A stretch of DNA of 64,000 bases. Origin: Halolamina salifodinae. GTDB taxonomy: Archaea > Halobacteriota > Halobacteria > Halobacteriales > Haloferacaceae. The stretch is taken from assembly GCF_017874235.1 (NCBI RefSeq), contig NZ_JAGGLC010000001.1, positions 1 through 64,000 of the forward strand, in the 5' to 3' direction. The notes beneath the pieces were generated by a model that did no database searches, was not told where the DNA came from, and was given only the letters and a program-made list of their open reading frames with translations. The translations under genes were made by a program, and so were the position numbers. Of the stretch, positions 45,954 through 54,828 are shown piece by piece. Each line of letters opens with the position of its first letter. The first letter of the stretch is position 1.

Positions 45954-46253
45954 CTACTGCGAGCGGGCGTTTAGCTGTTCGACGACGCTCTGTAGATCCG
46001 CGTTCTCCTCGATCTCCTCTTTCACTGCTTCACGGGCGCGGACGTCGCTACTGTCGGCGTCGTAGGCGCGGACGTACTCAGAACGGGTGTGTTCGTCGAA
46101 CGCGTGCCGGATCGCGAAGTAGCCCTCGGGGACGATCGTCCCGCACACCTTGCACTCGTGGCGCTGGTGTTCGGTAGTCTGATGAACGATGACCGGTTCG
46201 GGGCCGTCGAACTCCCGGCCACAGCCGGCGATCCCGCAGTTCCAGGCGCTCAT
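45954..46253 (-). CDS. Small zinc-finger protein
   Basis: 99 residues. CGIAGCGREF ... VIVHQTTEH gives a C2H2-like finger and CKVCGTIVPEGYFAIRHAFDEH a second one; the rest is an acidic helix ending ADLQSVVEQLNARSQ. Probably a DNA- or protein-binding regulator; this haloarchaeal family has no known function. Confidence 0.7.
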   Translation of the reverse strand: MSAWNCGIAGCGREFDGPEPVIVHQTTEHQRHECKVCGTIVPEGYFAIRHAFDEHTRSEYVRAYDADSSDVRAREAVKEEIEENADLQSVVEQLNARSQ

Positions 46254-46348
46254 ACCCGCCCCCTAGGGTGGGGACGGCAAAAGGGTTCTCCCCGACGCCC
46301 GGTCGCGAACACGGAGGCTATTTGGGCGACGACCGATTGCCACCGTAC

Positions 46349-47110
46349 GTGACTACGGCGACGACGCGGGTGGACATGCACGTCAAGACCCTCGACGGAC
46401 GGGTCGTCGAGCGGGCGAAGGCCCGCGGTATCGACGTGCTGGTGTACGCCCCCCACTTCACGCGCCTGCCGGAGATCAGGGAGCAGGCCGAGCGCCACAG
46501 CGACGCCGACCTGCTGATCGTCCCGGGCCGAGAGATCTTCACGGGCAACTGGCAGAACCGTCGCCACCTGCTCGCGGTGGGCCTCTCCTCGCCCGTCCCG
46601 GACTTCATCTCCTTCGAAGGCGCGCTCTCAGAGATCGTCGAGCAGGGCGCCGCGCTCTGTGTCCCCCACCCGACGCTGCTGAACGTGAGCCTCGGCCGGC
46701 CGGAGATCCGGGCCTACGCCGACCACATCGACGCCGTCGAGACGTACAACGCCAAGTCCCCGCCCCACGTCAACAGCCGTTCCAAGCGGGTCGTCGAGGA
46801 GGCGGGGCTGCCGGCGTTTGGCTCCTCCTACGCCCATCTCCGGGGTACCGTCGGCGAGGCGTGGACCGCCTTCGATACCGAAATCGAACAGGAAACCGAC
46901 CTGGTGGAGGCCCTCGTGTCGGGCGTCGACCGGCGGGTCGTCCACCGCTCGGGGCCCCAGCACCGCCTGCGACGCCTCGCGGAGTTCGCTCATCTGGGCT
47001 ACGAGAACTCCTGGGGGAAGATCGACCGACTGTTCCTTTCTGGCACCGAGCCAACCCACCCCGACCACATCGCCTACGGAGGCCGCTTCGACGACGTGGC
47101 CGTCTACTGA
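46349..47110 (+). CDS. PHP-domain metal-dependent phosphoesterase
   Basis: 253 residues. PHP-type motifs are visible: VDMHVKTLDG (first metal His), VYAPHFT, VPGREIFTG, CVPHPTL and a late GSSYAHLRG, spread as in the PHP phosphoesterase fold. The substrate is unknown; relatives hydrolyse nucleotides or histidinol phosphate. Start is GTG at 46349, right before the first strand; the open frame before it overlaps the promoter of the divergent zinc-finger gene. Confidence 0.78.
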   Translation: MTTATTRVDMHVKTLDGRVVERAKARGIDVLVYAPHFTRLPEIREQAERHSDADLLIVPGREIFTGNWQNRRHLLAVGLSSPVPDFISFEGALSEIVEQGAALCVPHPTLLNVSLGRPEIRAYADHIDAVETYNAKSPPHVNSRSKRVVEEAGLPAFGSSYAHLRGTVGEAWTAFDTEIEQETDLVEALVSGVDRRVVHRSGPQHRLRRLAEFAHLGYENSWGKIDRLFLSGTEPTHPDHIAYGGRFDDVAVY

Positions 47111-47111
47111 C

Positions 47112-47612
47112 TCAGGGGAGGCCGAGTGCCGTCAGGCCGCCGAGTTCGAGCCCCGGTGGGAGGTACTGCGGGATCACGTGAACGAACAGCGCGAACACGC
47201 CGATCTCGATCAACGTGACGACAATGGTGACCACGTCGGCGTACGTGCTCGTGGTCGTGACTCCCGTCGGCGAACCGAACTCCTCGCTCCAGAGCGGGTA
47301 GAACAGCGCGATGCCGCGCTTGCTCCCCAGCATGTCGAGCACGTAGTGGCTCAGGATCCCCGCCCAGACGAAATCGAGGTTGCCGAAGAAGACGGGGTAC
47401 GCCAGGAAGATCCCGAGCACGGGGAGGTTGTGCAGCGTCTTGCGGTGTTTGCCGAAGGCGGTGTCGACGTCGGGGAACAGCGCCCCGAGCACCAGCGGCA
47501 TCGACACCTCGGCGATGGCGACGAACGTGGGCACGTCGCCGGAGGGCTCCAGCACGTAGCCGACGCCGATCGCCAGCAGGAGGGCGTTGAGCACGTGGCC
47601 TTTCTTGTCCAT
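47112..47612 (-). CDS. YdjM/DUF457-like membrane protein (putative metal-dependent hydrolase)
   Basis: 166 residues with four or five helices. GALFPDVDTAFGKHRKTLHNLPVLG and LSHYVLDMLGSKRGIALFYPLW hold the conserved Asp/His residues of this membrane-bound putative hydrolase family. ATG at 47612 (MDKKGHVLNALLL) is the usual start of haloarchaeal members. It is convergent with the PHP gene with a one-base gap. Confidence 0.8.
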   Translation of the reverse strand: MDKKGHVLNALLLAIGVGYVLEPSGDVPTFVAIAEVSMPLVLGALFPDVDTAFGKHRKTLHNLPVLGIFLAYPVFFGNLDFVWAGILSHYVLDMLGSKRGIALFYPLWSEEFGSPTGVTTTSTYADVVTIVVTLIEIGVFALFVHVIPQYLPPGLELGGLTALGLP

Positions 47613-47662
47613 ACGTTCCCCAGCGAACGGCACCCCGCAAAGCGTTTCGGTCGGCGACTTCT

Positions 47663-48169
47663 TCAGAGTTCGTCGAGCAACAGCGAAAGCGCCTTCCGCG
47701 CGATCTGTTCTTTGATCTCGGTCCGCGAACCATCGAACACGTGCCGGGAGACCTCCGTGTAGGAGCCGTCAGTCCCCCAGTCGGCGGCGTAGGCGCGGCC
47801 GATGAACACCGTCCCGACGGGCTTCTCCTCACTTCCGCCTTCGGGGCCGGCGATACCCGTCGTCGAGAGGCCGAACGTCGTCCCCGCGGTGTCCCGGACG
47901 CCTGCAGCCATCTGCTCGGCGACCGGGGCGGAGACGGCACCGTGGCCGTCGAGACTCTCGCGGGCGACCGCCAACTCGGTGAGTTTGGCGTCGTAGGAGT
48001 AGGTGACGACCGAGCGGTCGAAGTAGTCCGAAGAGCCCGGCACGTCGGTCAGTAGCGATCCGATCAGGCCGCCCGTGCAGGATTCGGCGACGGCGACGGT
48101 CGCGTCACGCTCGCGTAGGGCGTCGCCGATGCGCTCCTCGACCGGCGGGTCGTCGGCGTACTCACGCAT
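47663..48169 (-). CDS. CinA C-terminal domain protein (PncC-type nicotinamide nucleotide amidase)
   Basis: 168 residues, only the amidase domain of CinA. VAVAESCTGGLIGSLLTDVPGSS, FDRSVVTYSYDAKL and LSTTGIAGPEGGSEEKPVGTV are its hallmarks; the Ser in AESCTGG is the likely nucleophile. The reaction in bacteria is NMN to nicotinate mononucleotide in pyridine nucleotide salvage. Start at 48169 follows the cetZ stop by 40 bp on the same strand. Confidence 0.87.
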   Translation of the reverse strand: MREYADDPPVEERIGDALRERDATVAVAESCTGGLIGSLLTDVPGSSDYFDRSVVTYSYDAKLTELAVARESLDGHGAVSAPVAEQMAAGVRDTAGTTFGLSTTGIAGPEGGSEEKPVGTVFIGRAYAADWGTDGSYTEVSRHVFDGSRTEIKEQIARKALSLLLDEL

Positions 48170-48209
48170 GGTCGGGATGCACGTGCGAGGCGGAAATAGG
48201 CGACGGGCC

Positions 48210-49343
48210 TCAGAGCAGGTCGTCGAGTTCGTCGTTCTGGAACGACTCGGCGGCATCGCGCTTGGCGGCGCCCTCGCTCTGGTCGTCGGTCTCGGCTTGA
48301 GCCTCGGCGGCGCGATTCATGAACGCCGTCACCCGCGGCGAGCCCTCGACGCCGCTCAGGAGGACCAGCGCGGATATATCGTCGGTATCGAGCGGGAAAT
48401 CGCCGCCGCGGACCTCCATGCTGCCGGTCTCCTCCTCGACCCACGAGCGGGCGCGTTCGACGCCCTTCCGGGAGAGCGAGTCGGGGCGGCCGGCGGCGAC
48501 CAGCAGCGCCGCGTCGGCCGTCGTCGCCTCCGGAAGGCTGGTCCCCGTCAGCAGCGCCTGCCGCGTGGTACTGGTGACGACGTTGACGTTATCGTCGGGG
48601 TCCTCGCTTGCTTCCGAGGAGGCGTAGCCGACCGCCGCGAGTCCCCCGCCACGGAGCGTGTTGATCACCTCGCTGGTGTCGACGACGCTCTGGCCCACGT
48701 CGCGGTCGATTCCGCCGCCGCCCAGTCCCATCGAGCGGTCTTCGATGGGTTCGCCGGCCGCCAGCAGCAGGCCGATGCGGCGCGCGATGCGCTCGTTGAT
48801 GGTCGCCATCCCCTCGGCGACGCTGTCGCCCGTCTCGCGCCACGCGTCGTTGTCGATCAGGATCGTCGAGTCGGCCTCGCGGGCGAGCGTTTTGAGCGAG
48901 CGGCCGGCGTTGGCCTGGTAGAGCGACCCCTCGTCCCGCCCCGGGAGGATGCCGATAGCGTAGACCGGCACGTCGTAGATTCGCTCGAGTTCCTTCGCGA
49001 GCACGGGCGCGCCGCCAGATCCCGTGCCGCCGCCGAGGCCGGCGACGATGAAGATGGCTTCCGTCTCGGAGTCGATCCGGCCGCTGAGTTCGTTCAGCAC
49101 CTCGTCGGCGTCGTTCTGCATCACCTCCGCACCGAGTTGGTTGTCGCCGCCGACGCCGTGGCCCTTCACCACGTCCTGCCCGATCAGGACCGTGTCCAGC
49201 GGCAGGCCCTGGAGGTCGGCCTTGGCGCTGTTGATTGCCAGGGCGTCCCGGATCGCCCGGAACCCCATCTCGTCGTCGTACTCGGCGAGGGCTGTCGCCA
49301 CTTTCCCGCCCGCCTGCCCGACGCCTACGAGGACCGTCTTCAT
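48210..49343 (-). CDS. cetZ: CetZ, tubulin/FtsZ-family cytoskeletal protein
   Basis: A 377-residue GTPase. It begins MKTVLVGVGQAGGKVATAL, has AINSAKADLQGL and the GTP signature GLGGGTGSGGAP, then DNDAWRETG and a T7-like region; this pattern is CetZ, not FtsZ. CetZ proteins shape haloarchaeal cells; which paralogue this is cannot be decided here. The C-terminal tail is acidic and ends NDELDDLL. FtsZ1 lies 4 kb upstream. Confidence 0.9.
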   Translation of the reverse strand: MKTVLVGVGQAGGKVATALAEYDDEMGFRAIRDALAINSAKADLQGLPLDTVLIGQDVVKGHGVGGDNQLGAEVMQNDADEVLNELSGRIDSETEAIFIVAGLGGGTGSGGAPVLAKELERIYDVPVYAIGILPGRDEGSLYQANAGRSLKTLAREADSTILIDNDAWRETGDSVAEGMATINERIARRIGLLLAAGEPIEDRSMGLGGGGIDRDVGQSVVDTSEVINTLRGGGLAAVGYASSEASEDPDDNVNVVTSTTRQALLTGTSLPEATTADAALLVAAGRPDSLSRKGVERARSWVEEETGSMEVRGGDFPLDTDDISALVLLSGVEGSPRVTAFMNRAAEAQAETDDQSEGAAKRDAAESFQNDELDDLL

Positions 49344-49427
49344 GAACGCTCGTTCACCGCGAGAGACTGTTAAGCTTCTCCCACATACGGCCCGTTCTTT
49401 ATCGCCGATCGGGCGACAACCCGGGGT

Positions 49428-49796
49428 ATGACCGACAGCGACGACCTGGAGCGTCGACTCGCGGCCGTCGAGCGTGCCGTCGACGGCGATATCGACCCCG
49501 CCAACGCCGAAATCGAGGACCGCGAAGCACTCGAAACACGACTGGAGAGCCTCGAGTCCCGCGTCGACGAACTCGACGCCGCGGTACAAGCGATACGGGG
49601 GTTCCTGGGCGGCGTCTCGGCAGTCAACGAAGCAGTCGAGCGGCGGGCGGACGCCGCCGTCGCCGCGGTCGAACGGCTGGAAGCACGCCTCGACGGTGAC
49701 GCGTTGGTCGCACCAGACCTCCCGGATGACGGCGACGAAAGCGCCGAGGGCGGCGACCAATCGAGCCTGCGCGACCGGCTTCGCAGCCACCGGTGA
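49428..49796 (+). CDS. Coiled-coil protein at the head of a pilus-like cluster
   Basis: 122 residues. Almost the whole chain (ERRLAAVERAVDG ... ALETRLESLESRVDELDAAVQAI ... VERLEARLDG) is predicted coiled coil with heptads; the tail is acidic. No catalytic motif. It overlaps the next gene (GTGA) and appears to be the first gene of the operon running to 58723. It may be a scaffold or regulator for the ATPase; this is inferred from position only. Confidence 0.65.
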   Translation: MTDSDDLERRLAAVERAVDGDIDPANAEIEDREALETRLESLESRVDELDAAVQAIRGFLGGVSAVNEAVERRADAAVAAVERLEARLDGDALVAPDLPDDGDESAEGGDQSSLRDRLRSHR

Positions 49797-50212
49797 TCCG
49801 CGCGCTGCTGGCAGTCGCGCTAGCGGCCGCGCTCCTCGCAGCGACGCTGCCGGCGGTCGAGTCAGCCGCCGCGGACCGCACAGCGGCAGCGCTGGACCGG
49901 GATATCGACCGGATCGAGCGCGCCGGCAAGTCGCTTCTGGCCGACGACGACCCGGGCGCGCGGCGGGTAGTGACCGTCACGCTTCCAGCGAAATCCCTCA
50001 GTTCGGCAGGTGTGGACGGGTTCACGATTGCCTGCCAGCCACGCTGCACGGTCCGCTATCGCCTCGACGGCGCCGGGTCGCGAACGCGCCGGCTCACGCT
50101 TCCAGTGACGACACCGGACGGACCGATCCGACTCGCACGCGCCGGCGAGCACCGGCTCACACTCCGGCTCGCCAGAAGCGACGGTAGCCGGGTCGTCGAA
50201 CTCCACAGCTGA
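49793..50212 (+). CDS. Exported or membrane-anchored protein of the pilus-like cluster
   Basis: 139 residues starting at GTG. An N-terminal hydrophobic helix (LLAVALAAALLAATLPAVES) acts as signal or anchor; the rest is beta-rich (RRVVTVTLPAKSLSSAG, TVRYRLDGAGSRTRRLTLPV) and should face outside. Two Cys (ACQPRC) could form a disulfide. Unknown function; it directly precedes the ATPase gene. Confidence 0.6.
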   Translation: MIRALLAVALAAALLAATLPAVESAAADRTAAALDRDIDRIERAGKSLLADDDPGARRVVTVTLPAKSLSSAGVDGFTIACQPRCTVRYRLDGAGSRTRRLTLPVTTPDGPIRLARAGEHRLTLRLARSDGSRVVELHS

Positions 50213-50250
50213 GCCGAGCGTTCAAGTACGAAACCGGGACCAACCCCACT

Positions 50251-52206
50251 ATGTCGTTGCTCCCGCGCCGCTCGGCGGACGCCTGTCGCTGCCAGCCGGC
50301 GTTCGTCGCGCCCGCAAGCACGGGCGTCCAGGACCGAACGGAGCTCCAAGTCGACGCCGACGACTGCCCCGGCGACGGCGATCTCGCCGTCGAACCGCCC
50401 TGCCGCGCGACCGTGATCGACGCGCTCGCGGATCGGGGCGCCGACGCGATCCGGGTCCGTTCGGCGGGCTACGAGCGCTGGTACGTCGAGGATGCGGTGG
50501 CGCTGCTCCGCGCTGCTGGGCAGTTCGCCGCACTCGCCGAGCACCACGACGCCGAAATCACTGCGACGGCCCGGACGGACCCGCTCGGGGCTGCGCACGA
50601 AGCGGTCGGGAGATCCGGGCCGGTGGGTCGCCTCGCCGCGGAAACAGGGCTTGCTGAGGGTGCGGCGCGCGCCGACGGCGACGGCTACGAGGCCGCGCTT
50701 CGCTCTCACGACGGTCCGGCTATCGCCCGCTGCCGGATCGACCACCGGCCGCCCGCTGAGGCTCGACTCCGAGACTCGGTTTCGCTCGAGCCAGGCGGTA
50801 CTGTCCGGCGCTACACACTCGGCCTCGACTCAGCAGGAGACGCCGACGCGCTCTACCACCTCACCCCCGCCTCGGCGTCGTTCGACGCCCGCGCGTTCGA
50901 ACTACTCAATGATGCAGCGGCGTGGCTGGCCGACTCCGGCGGTTCGAGTGATCTCGCCCCCGCGCGGGCAGTCCGGCAGGTCGCCCACGGCGACGATCCC
51001 GTCGAAGAACTCGCGACGATACTCCGGAAACACACTCACGGCGCCGGCGTCCTCGAGGACCTGTTCGCCGACCAGCGGGTGTCGGACGCCTACGTCACCG
51101 CACCCGCCGGGGAGACGCCGATCCGGGTCGTCGTCGACGGCGAGTCGATGCCGACGAACGTCCGCCTGACCCCCGAGGGCGTCGGCACGCTCGCTTCCCG
51201 CGTCCGGCGGGTTAGCGGCCGGTCGTTCTCACGGGCCAGCCCCCAGGTCGACGCCGCGCTCTCAGTCGGTCCACCGGGCGACCGCGAACAGGTCCGCGTG
51301 GCCGGCGTGACGCGGCCGCTCTCGCCCGGCACCGCGTTCGCGATCCGGCGCCACGACTCCGAGCCATGGACGCTTCCTCGGCTCGTCGCAGTCGGGTCGT
51401 TGACGCCGCGCTCGGCCGGACTACTCTCCTTGGCCGTCGAACGTGGCGCGACCGGGCTGGTCGCCGGTGCCCGCGGCGCCGGGAAGACGACGACGCTCGG
51501 CGCGCTCCTGTGGGCGCTCCCACACCGAACTCGAACAGTGCTGATCGAGGACACGCCCGAACTCCCGGCGGCCGCGCTCCGCGCTGCGGGCCGGGACGTG
51601 CAGTCGCTCCGGGTCTCCCGCGGCGACGACGAGACGGGTGAAACCAGCCCCGCGTCGGCACTCAGGACTGCCCTCCGACTCGGCGAGGGCGCGCTGATCG
51701 TCGGCGAGGTTCGGGGCGAGGAGGCCGGCACGCTGTACGAGGCGATGCACGTCGGCGCCGCTTCGGGGACGGTGCTGGGGACGGTTCACGGCGACGGCGC
51801 GGGGTCGATCCGGACCCGGATGACCGAGGACCTCGGTGTGAGCGAGTCGGCGTTCGCCGCGACCGGGTTCGTGCTCACCGTCGCCGACACGGCGCGTGGC
51901 CGGCGGGCCGTCGGCCTCGAGGAGGTCGAAGCAGTCGCCGGCGGCACCGAACTCCGCCCGCTGTTCACCCTCCAGGACGGCGACCTCGAACCAACTGGAC
52001 GACTCGACCGCGGCGAGAGCAGCCTGCTAGCCGATCTCGTGGCTCCCGGCGAGAACTACGGGGACGTGCTCGCGGGACTCCGCGAACGGAGCGAGCACCT
52101 CCGCGCGCTAGCTGCCGACGGCGTCACGCGCCCGGCAGCGATCCGCGCAGAGCGGCAGGAAGCATCCAGCGCGACCGTCCCTGATACCGGTGGCGGATCG
52201 TGGTAG
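50251..52206 (+). CDS. Type II/IV secretion ATPase (PilB/TadA/VirB11-like)
   Basis: 651 residues. The ATPase core has Walker A GARGAGKT (406-413), an Asp/Glu box around IEDTPEL, Walker B ALIVGEVRGEE and the His box GTVHGDGAGS. The N-terminal domain starts with four Cys (C12, C14, C39, C51), a possible zinc site. It should power assembly of a type IV pilus-like structure with the membrane protein encoded next (7-bp overlap). The divergent N-terminal half separates it from archaellum FlaI/ArlI. Confidence 0.88.
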   Translation: MSLLPRRSADACRCQPAFVAPASTGVQDRTELQVDADDCPGDGDLAVEPPCRATVIDALADRGADAIRVRSAGYERWYVEDAVALLRAAGQFAALAEHHDAEITATARTDPLGAAHEAVGRSGPVGRLAAETGLAEGAARADGDGYEAALRSHDGPAIARCRIDHRPPAEARLRDSVSLEPGGTVRRYTLGLDSAGDADALYHLTPASASFDARAFELLNDAAAWLADSGGSSDLAPARAVRQVAHGDDPVEELATILRKHTHGAGVLEDLFADQRVSDAYVTAPAGETPIRVVVDGESMPTNVRLTPEGVGTLASRVRRVSGRSFSRASPQVDAALSVGPPGDREQVRVAGVTRPLSPGTAFAIRRHDSEPWTLPRLVAVGSLTPRSAGLLSLAVERGATGLVAGARGAGKTTTLGALLWALPHRTRTVLIEDTPELPAAALRAAGRDVQSLRVSRGDDETGETSPASALRTALRLGEGALIVGEVRGEEAGTLYEAMHVGAASGTVLGTVHGDGAGSIRTRMTEDLGVSESAFAATGFVLTVADTARGRRAVGLEEVEAVAGGTELRPLFTLQDGDLEPTGRLDRGESSLLADLVAPGENYGDVLAGLRERSEHLRALAADGVTRPAAIRAERQEASSATVPDTGGGSW

Positions 52207-53945
52207 CCCGCCGATCGCCCCTCGAGCAGGCGGTCACCACGCTCGCCGAGCGCTGGCCACGCGAGCCGTCTGTCGACGACGAACTGGTCGATGCCTGTAA
52301 CCGCCTCGGCTGGCCCAGCGCGGCGGATGTCGTCGCTTTCGGCGAGGCAGCAGGCGTCGCAGTGGCAGCAGTCGGCACCTTGGTCGTTACCACAACTGGC
52401 GCGCTCTCGTTGCTCCCGCTTGCACTCGTGCTCGGTGCGGTCCCGCCACTCGCCGCCCGTCACGTGCCAGTCGCCGTCGCCGAACTCGCAGCGACCCGCG
52501 CCGTCGGCGACGCCCCGGCCCTGGTCGGCCGGCTAACGCTCCGACTCCGGATCGAGCCGAGCCTGGAACGAGCGACCGCGTTCGCCGCCGACGCCGGCGA
52601 GAGTACGCTCGCCGAATCGCTCCACGAGCACGCTCGCCGGGCGAAGGGGACCCCTTCGGCCGGGCTCCAGTCGTTCGGGGAGGAGTGGGGTGAGAAGGCG
52701 CCGGCGATCCAGCGAGCGGCTGCACTCGCGGTCGATGCGGCCGAATCACCACCAGAGGCTCGCGACAGGGCGTGTGAGCGCGCGCTCTCGGCCGTCCGAA
52801 CGGGTGTCGAGGAGCGCGCAGCGGCGTTCGCAGGCGAGATCCGTGCGCCGCTGACGGGACTCTACGCGTTCGGCGTGCTGTTGCCGCTGGCGCTCGTCGG
52901 CGTGCTCCCCGCGGCGCGGCTCGCAGGTGTGAACGTCGGGATCGGTGCGCTGACGGCGCTGTACGTCGTGATCCTCCCCGGCGGGCTGCTCGCGGCCAGC
53001 GGCTGGCTGCTCGCACAGCGGCCGGTTTCGTTCCCGCCGCCCGAGATTGGCCGGAGCCAACCGGAGATTCCCGACCGACGCGGAACTGCGGGACTGCTCG
53101 GAACAGTTTCCGGTGGAGCCACTGCGGCGGTCTGTCTCGTGGTCCTGCCGTGGGTGGCGCCAGTCGCCGCGGCCGGTGTCGGGGTCGGCATCGCGCTGCT
53201 GTGGCTGTTTGCACCGGCGCGACGGCGCCGCCGAGAGATCCGAGAGACAGAGGCGGGCATCCCCGACGCGTTGGGGCTCACCGGACGGCGTGTCGCCGAC
53301 GGTGTCGCCGTCGAGCGCGCGCTCGCGGAGGTCGCGGAGACACTCCCGGATCGGACCGGCGACCTGCTCACGGATGCCGCAGGACGGGGAGAGCGGCTGG
53401 GAGTGACGGTCGAGGGTACCTTCTTCGGTCGGTTCGGCGTGCTCCGGCACGTCCCGAGCCCGCGGGCTCGTGACGCCGGCCGACTGTTCGCGCTCGCGGC
53501 CAGGGAGGGCGCGCCTGCCGGGGACGCGTTAGTGGAGGCGGGCGAACACCTCCGGGAGCTCCGCCGGGTCGAGCGCGAGGCACGCCGGGAGTTGGCGACG
53601 GTCACCGGCACGCTGTCGAACACCGCGGCCCTCTTCGGCCCGCTCGTCGGCGGCGTCTCCGTGGCGATGGTCGGTCGGCTCCCTGACGACGCCAGCGGGT
53701 CGTTAGGAGGTGGATCTACGACAGGCCCTGCGGCGTCGACGGCAAACACGGCGCTCGACGTGGCGTCGCTCGGACCAGTCGTCGGCGTTTACGTACTCCT
53801 GCTCGCGGCGATTCTGACAGCGCTGGCGACGGCCCTGGAGCGCGGACTCGACCGCTCGCTGCTCGGCTACCGCGTCGGTATCGCGCTCCCGACAGCGACA
53901 GGCGCGTACGTCGCGGCCGTCGTCGCCGCCAAAGCGGTGCTCTGA
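52200..53945 (+). CDS. Type II/IV secretion membrane platform protein (TadC/PilC-like)
   Basis: 581 residues, starting at GTG. Two repeated T2SSF-type halves: a cytoplasmic helical bundle after the first membrane pair (RLRIEPSLERATAFAADAG), a central pair (LPLALVGVLPAARLAG and TALYVVILPGGLLAASGWLL), then the second bundle (RRVADGVAVERALAEVAETLPD) and C-terminal helices. It is the inner-membrane partner of the ATPase for pilin polymerisation. Tight overlap with the ATPase gene supports this. Confidence 0.85.
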   Translation: MVARRSPLEQAVTTLAERWPREPSVDDELVDACNRLGWPSAADVVAFGEAAGVAVAAVGTLVVTTTGALSLLPLALVLGAVPPLAARHVPVAVAELAATRAVGDAPALVGRLTLRLRIEPSLERATAFAADAGESTLAESLHEHARRAKGTPSAGLQSFGEEWGEKAPAIQRAAALAVDAAESPPEARDRACERALSAVRTGVEERAAAFAGEIRAPLTGLYAFGVLLPLALVGVLPAARLAGVNVGIGALTALYVVILPGGLLAASGWLLAQRPVSFPPPEIGRSQPEIPDRRGTAGLLGTVSGGATAAVCLVVLPWVAPVAAAGVGVGIALLWLFAPARRRRREIRETEAGIPDALGLTGRRVADGVAVERALAEVAETLPDRTGDLLTDAAGRGERLGVTVEGTFFGRFGVLRHVPSPRARDAGRLFALAAREGAPAGDALVEAGEHLRELRRVEREARRELATVTGTLSNTAALFGPLVGGVSVAMVGRLPDDASGSLGGGSTTGPAASTANTALDVASLGPVVGVYVLLLAAILTALATALERGLDRSLLGYRVGIALPTATGAYVAAVVAAKAVL

Positions 53946-53984
53946 GCCGAGAGTTCAAGTACCGGAACGGAACCACTCCGGACC

Positions 53985-54449
53985 ATGCTCGGACCCCCAA
54001 TCGACTCGCCCGCGCTCCACGCCGGCCTCGTGGTGGCCGCGGCGGCGTTCCTCGCCGTCGCAGGATCGCTTCCAGCCAGTCCGGCGCCCGACGCGGCCGG
54101 CGTCGCGGACACGGTCGACCGTGTCGCCGTCGGCGAAGCGTCGACTGCAGCGAACGATGACCATGCCGCCGACCGCGTCCGAATCCGACCCACCGGGATC
54201 GCCATGCGAAACGACGGCGCCACGGCGCGCGCGACGTTCGCGTTCGGGCCGGTCGTCCCTGTCCGGGACGGGCCGCTTCGAGCAGTGCTGGAGGGCGAGT
54301 CACCAGAAGCCGTCTTCGATGACCATGCTGGGTTCATCGATGCCGTCGAGACCGCGACGGAGCGCAAGCCACGCTGGGTCAGATCGGACCGGATCGCCGT
54401 CAGGGGGGTGAGCTGGGATGGCGACCGTGTCACCCTCGTCGGCGCCTGA
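53985..54449 (+). CDS. Cluster protein with an N-terminal anchor, function unknown
   Basis: 154 residues. A hydrophobic segment (GLVVAAAAFLAVAGSLPASP) near the N-terminus, then a mostly beta, extracellular-looking domain ending VSWDGDRVTLVGA. No motif recognised. It overlaps the next gene by 32 bp. Could be a minor pilin-like or assembly factor by context. Confidence 0.6.
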   Translation: MLGPPIDSPALHAGLVVAAAAFLAVAGSLPASPAPDAAGVADTVDRVAVGEASTAANDDHAADRVRIRPTGIAMRNDGATARATFAFGPVVPVRDGPLRAVLEGESPEAVFDDHAGFIDAVETATERKPRWVRSDRIAVRGVSWDGDRVTLVGA

Positions 54450-54828
54450 GCGGCGCGGGCAGGCCTCGCCCACGGCAGCACTGGTCGCGGTCGCCGCGGT
54501 CGGGATCGGTCTCTCGCTCTACGCGACGGTGTTCGCCGGGGTCGTTCCGACGGCGGATCGGGACGTGGCGACGCCGACGCTCTCGGCGGTCCACGAGGCC
54601 GTCGCTCCCGCCGGCGTCGCGGGGCCGGCGCGACTCGAGGCCGCTGCTGAGGCAGGGCCTACGGGCTGGTCGGTCCGGGTCGAACTGCGTACCGGTCCCC
54701 GGCAGTGGACCGCAGGCACGGCACCGGCGCCCGGGGTGGACAGGCAATCCGCCGGTCGTCGCGTGCCGGTTCGAGTCAGCCCCGGGCAGGTCCAGTCAGG
54801 GTGGCTCCGAGTGGTGGTTCACCGATGA
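54418..54828 (+). CDS. Pilin-like protein of the cluster
   Basis: 136 residues. The start RRGQASPTAALVAVAAVGIG followed by more hydrophobic residues resembles a class III (prepilin peptidase) signal: charged head, RGQ, then a hydrophobic helix. The remainder is a small beta domain. I infer a minor pilin or pseudopilin; the glycine/alanine before the cleavage point is not standard, so cleavage by PibD is uncertain. Confidence 0.6.
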   Translation: MATVSPSSAPERRGQASPTAALVAVAAVGIGLSLYATVFAGVVPTADRDVATPTLSAVHEAVAPAGVAGPARLEAAAEAGPTGWSVRVELRTGPRQWTAGTAPAPGVDRQSAGRRVPVRVSPGQVQSGWLRVVVHR

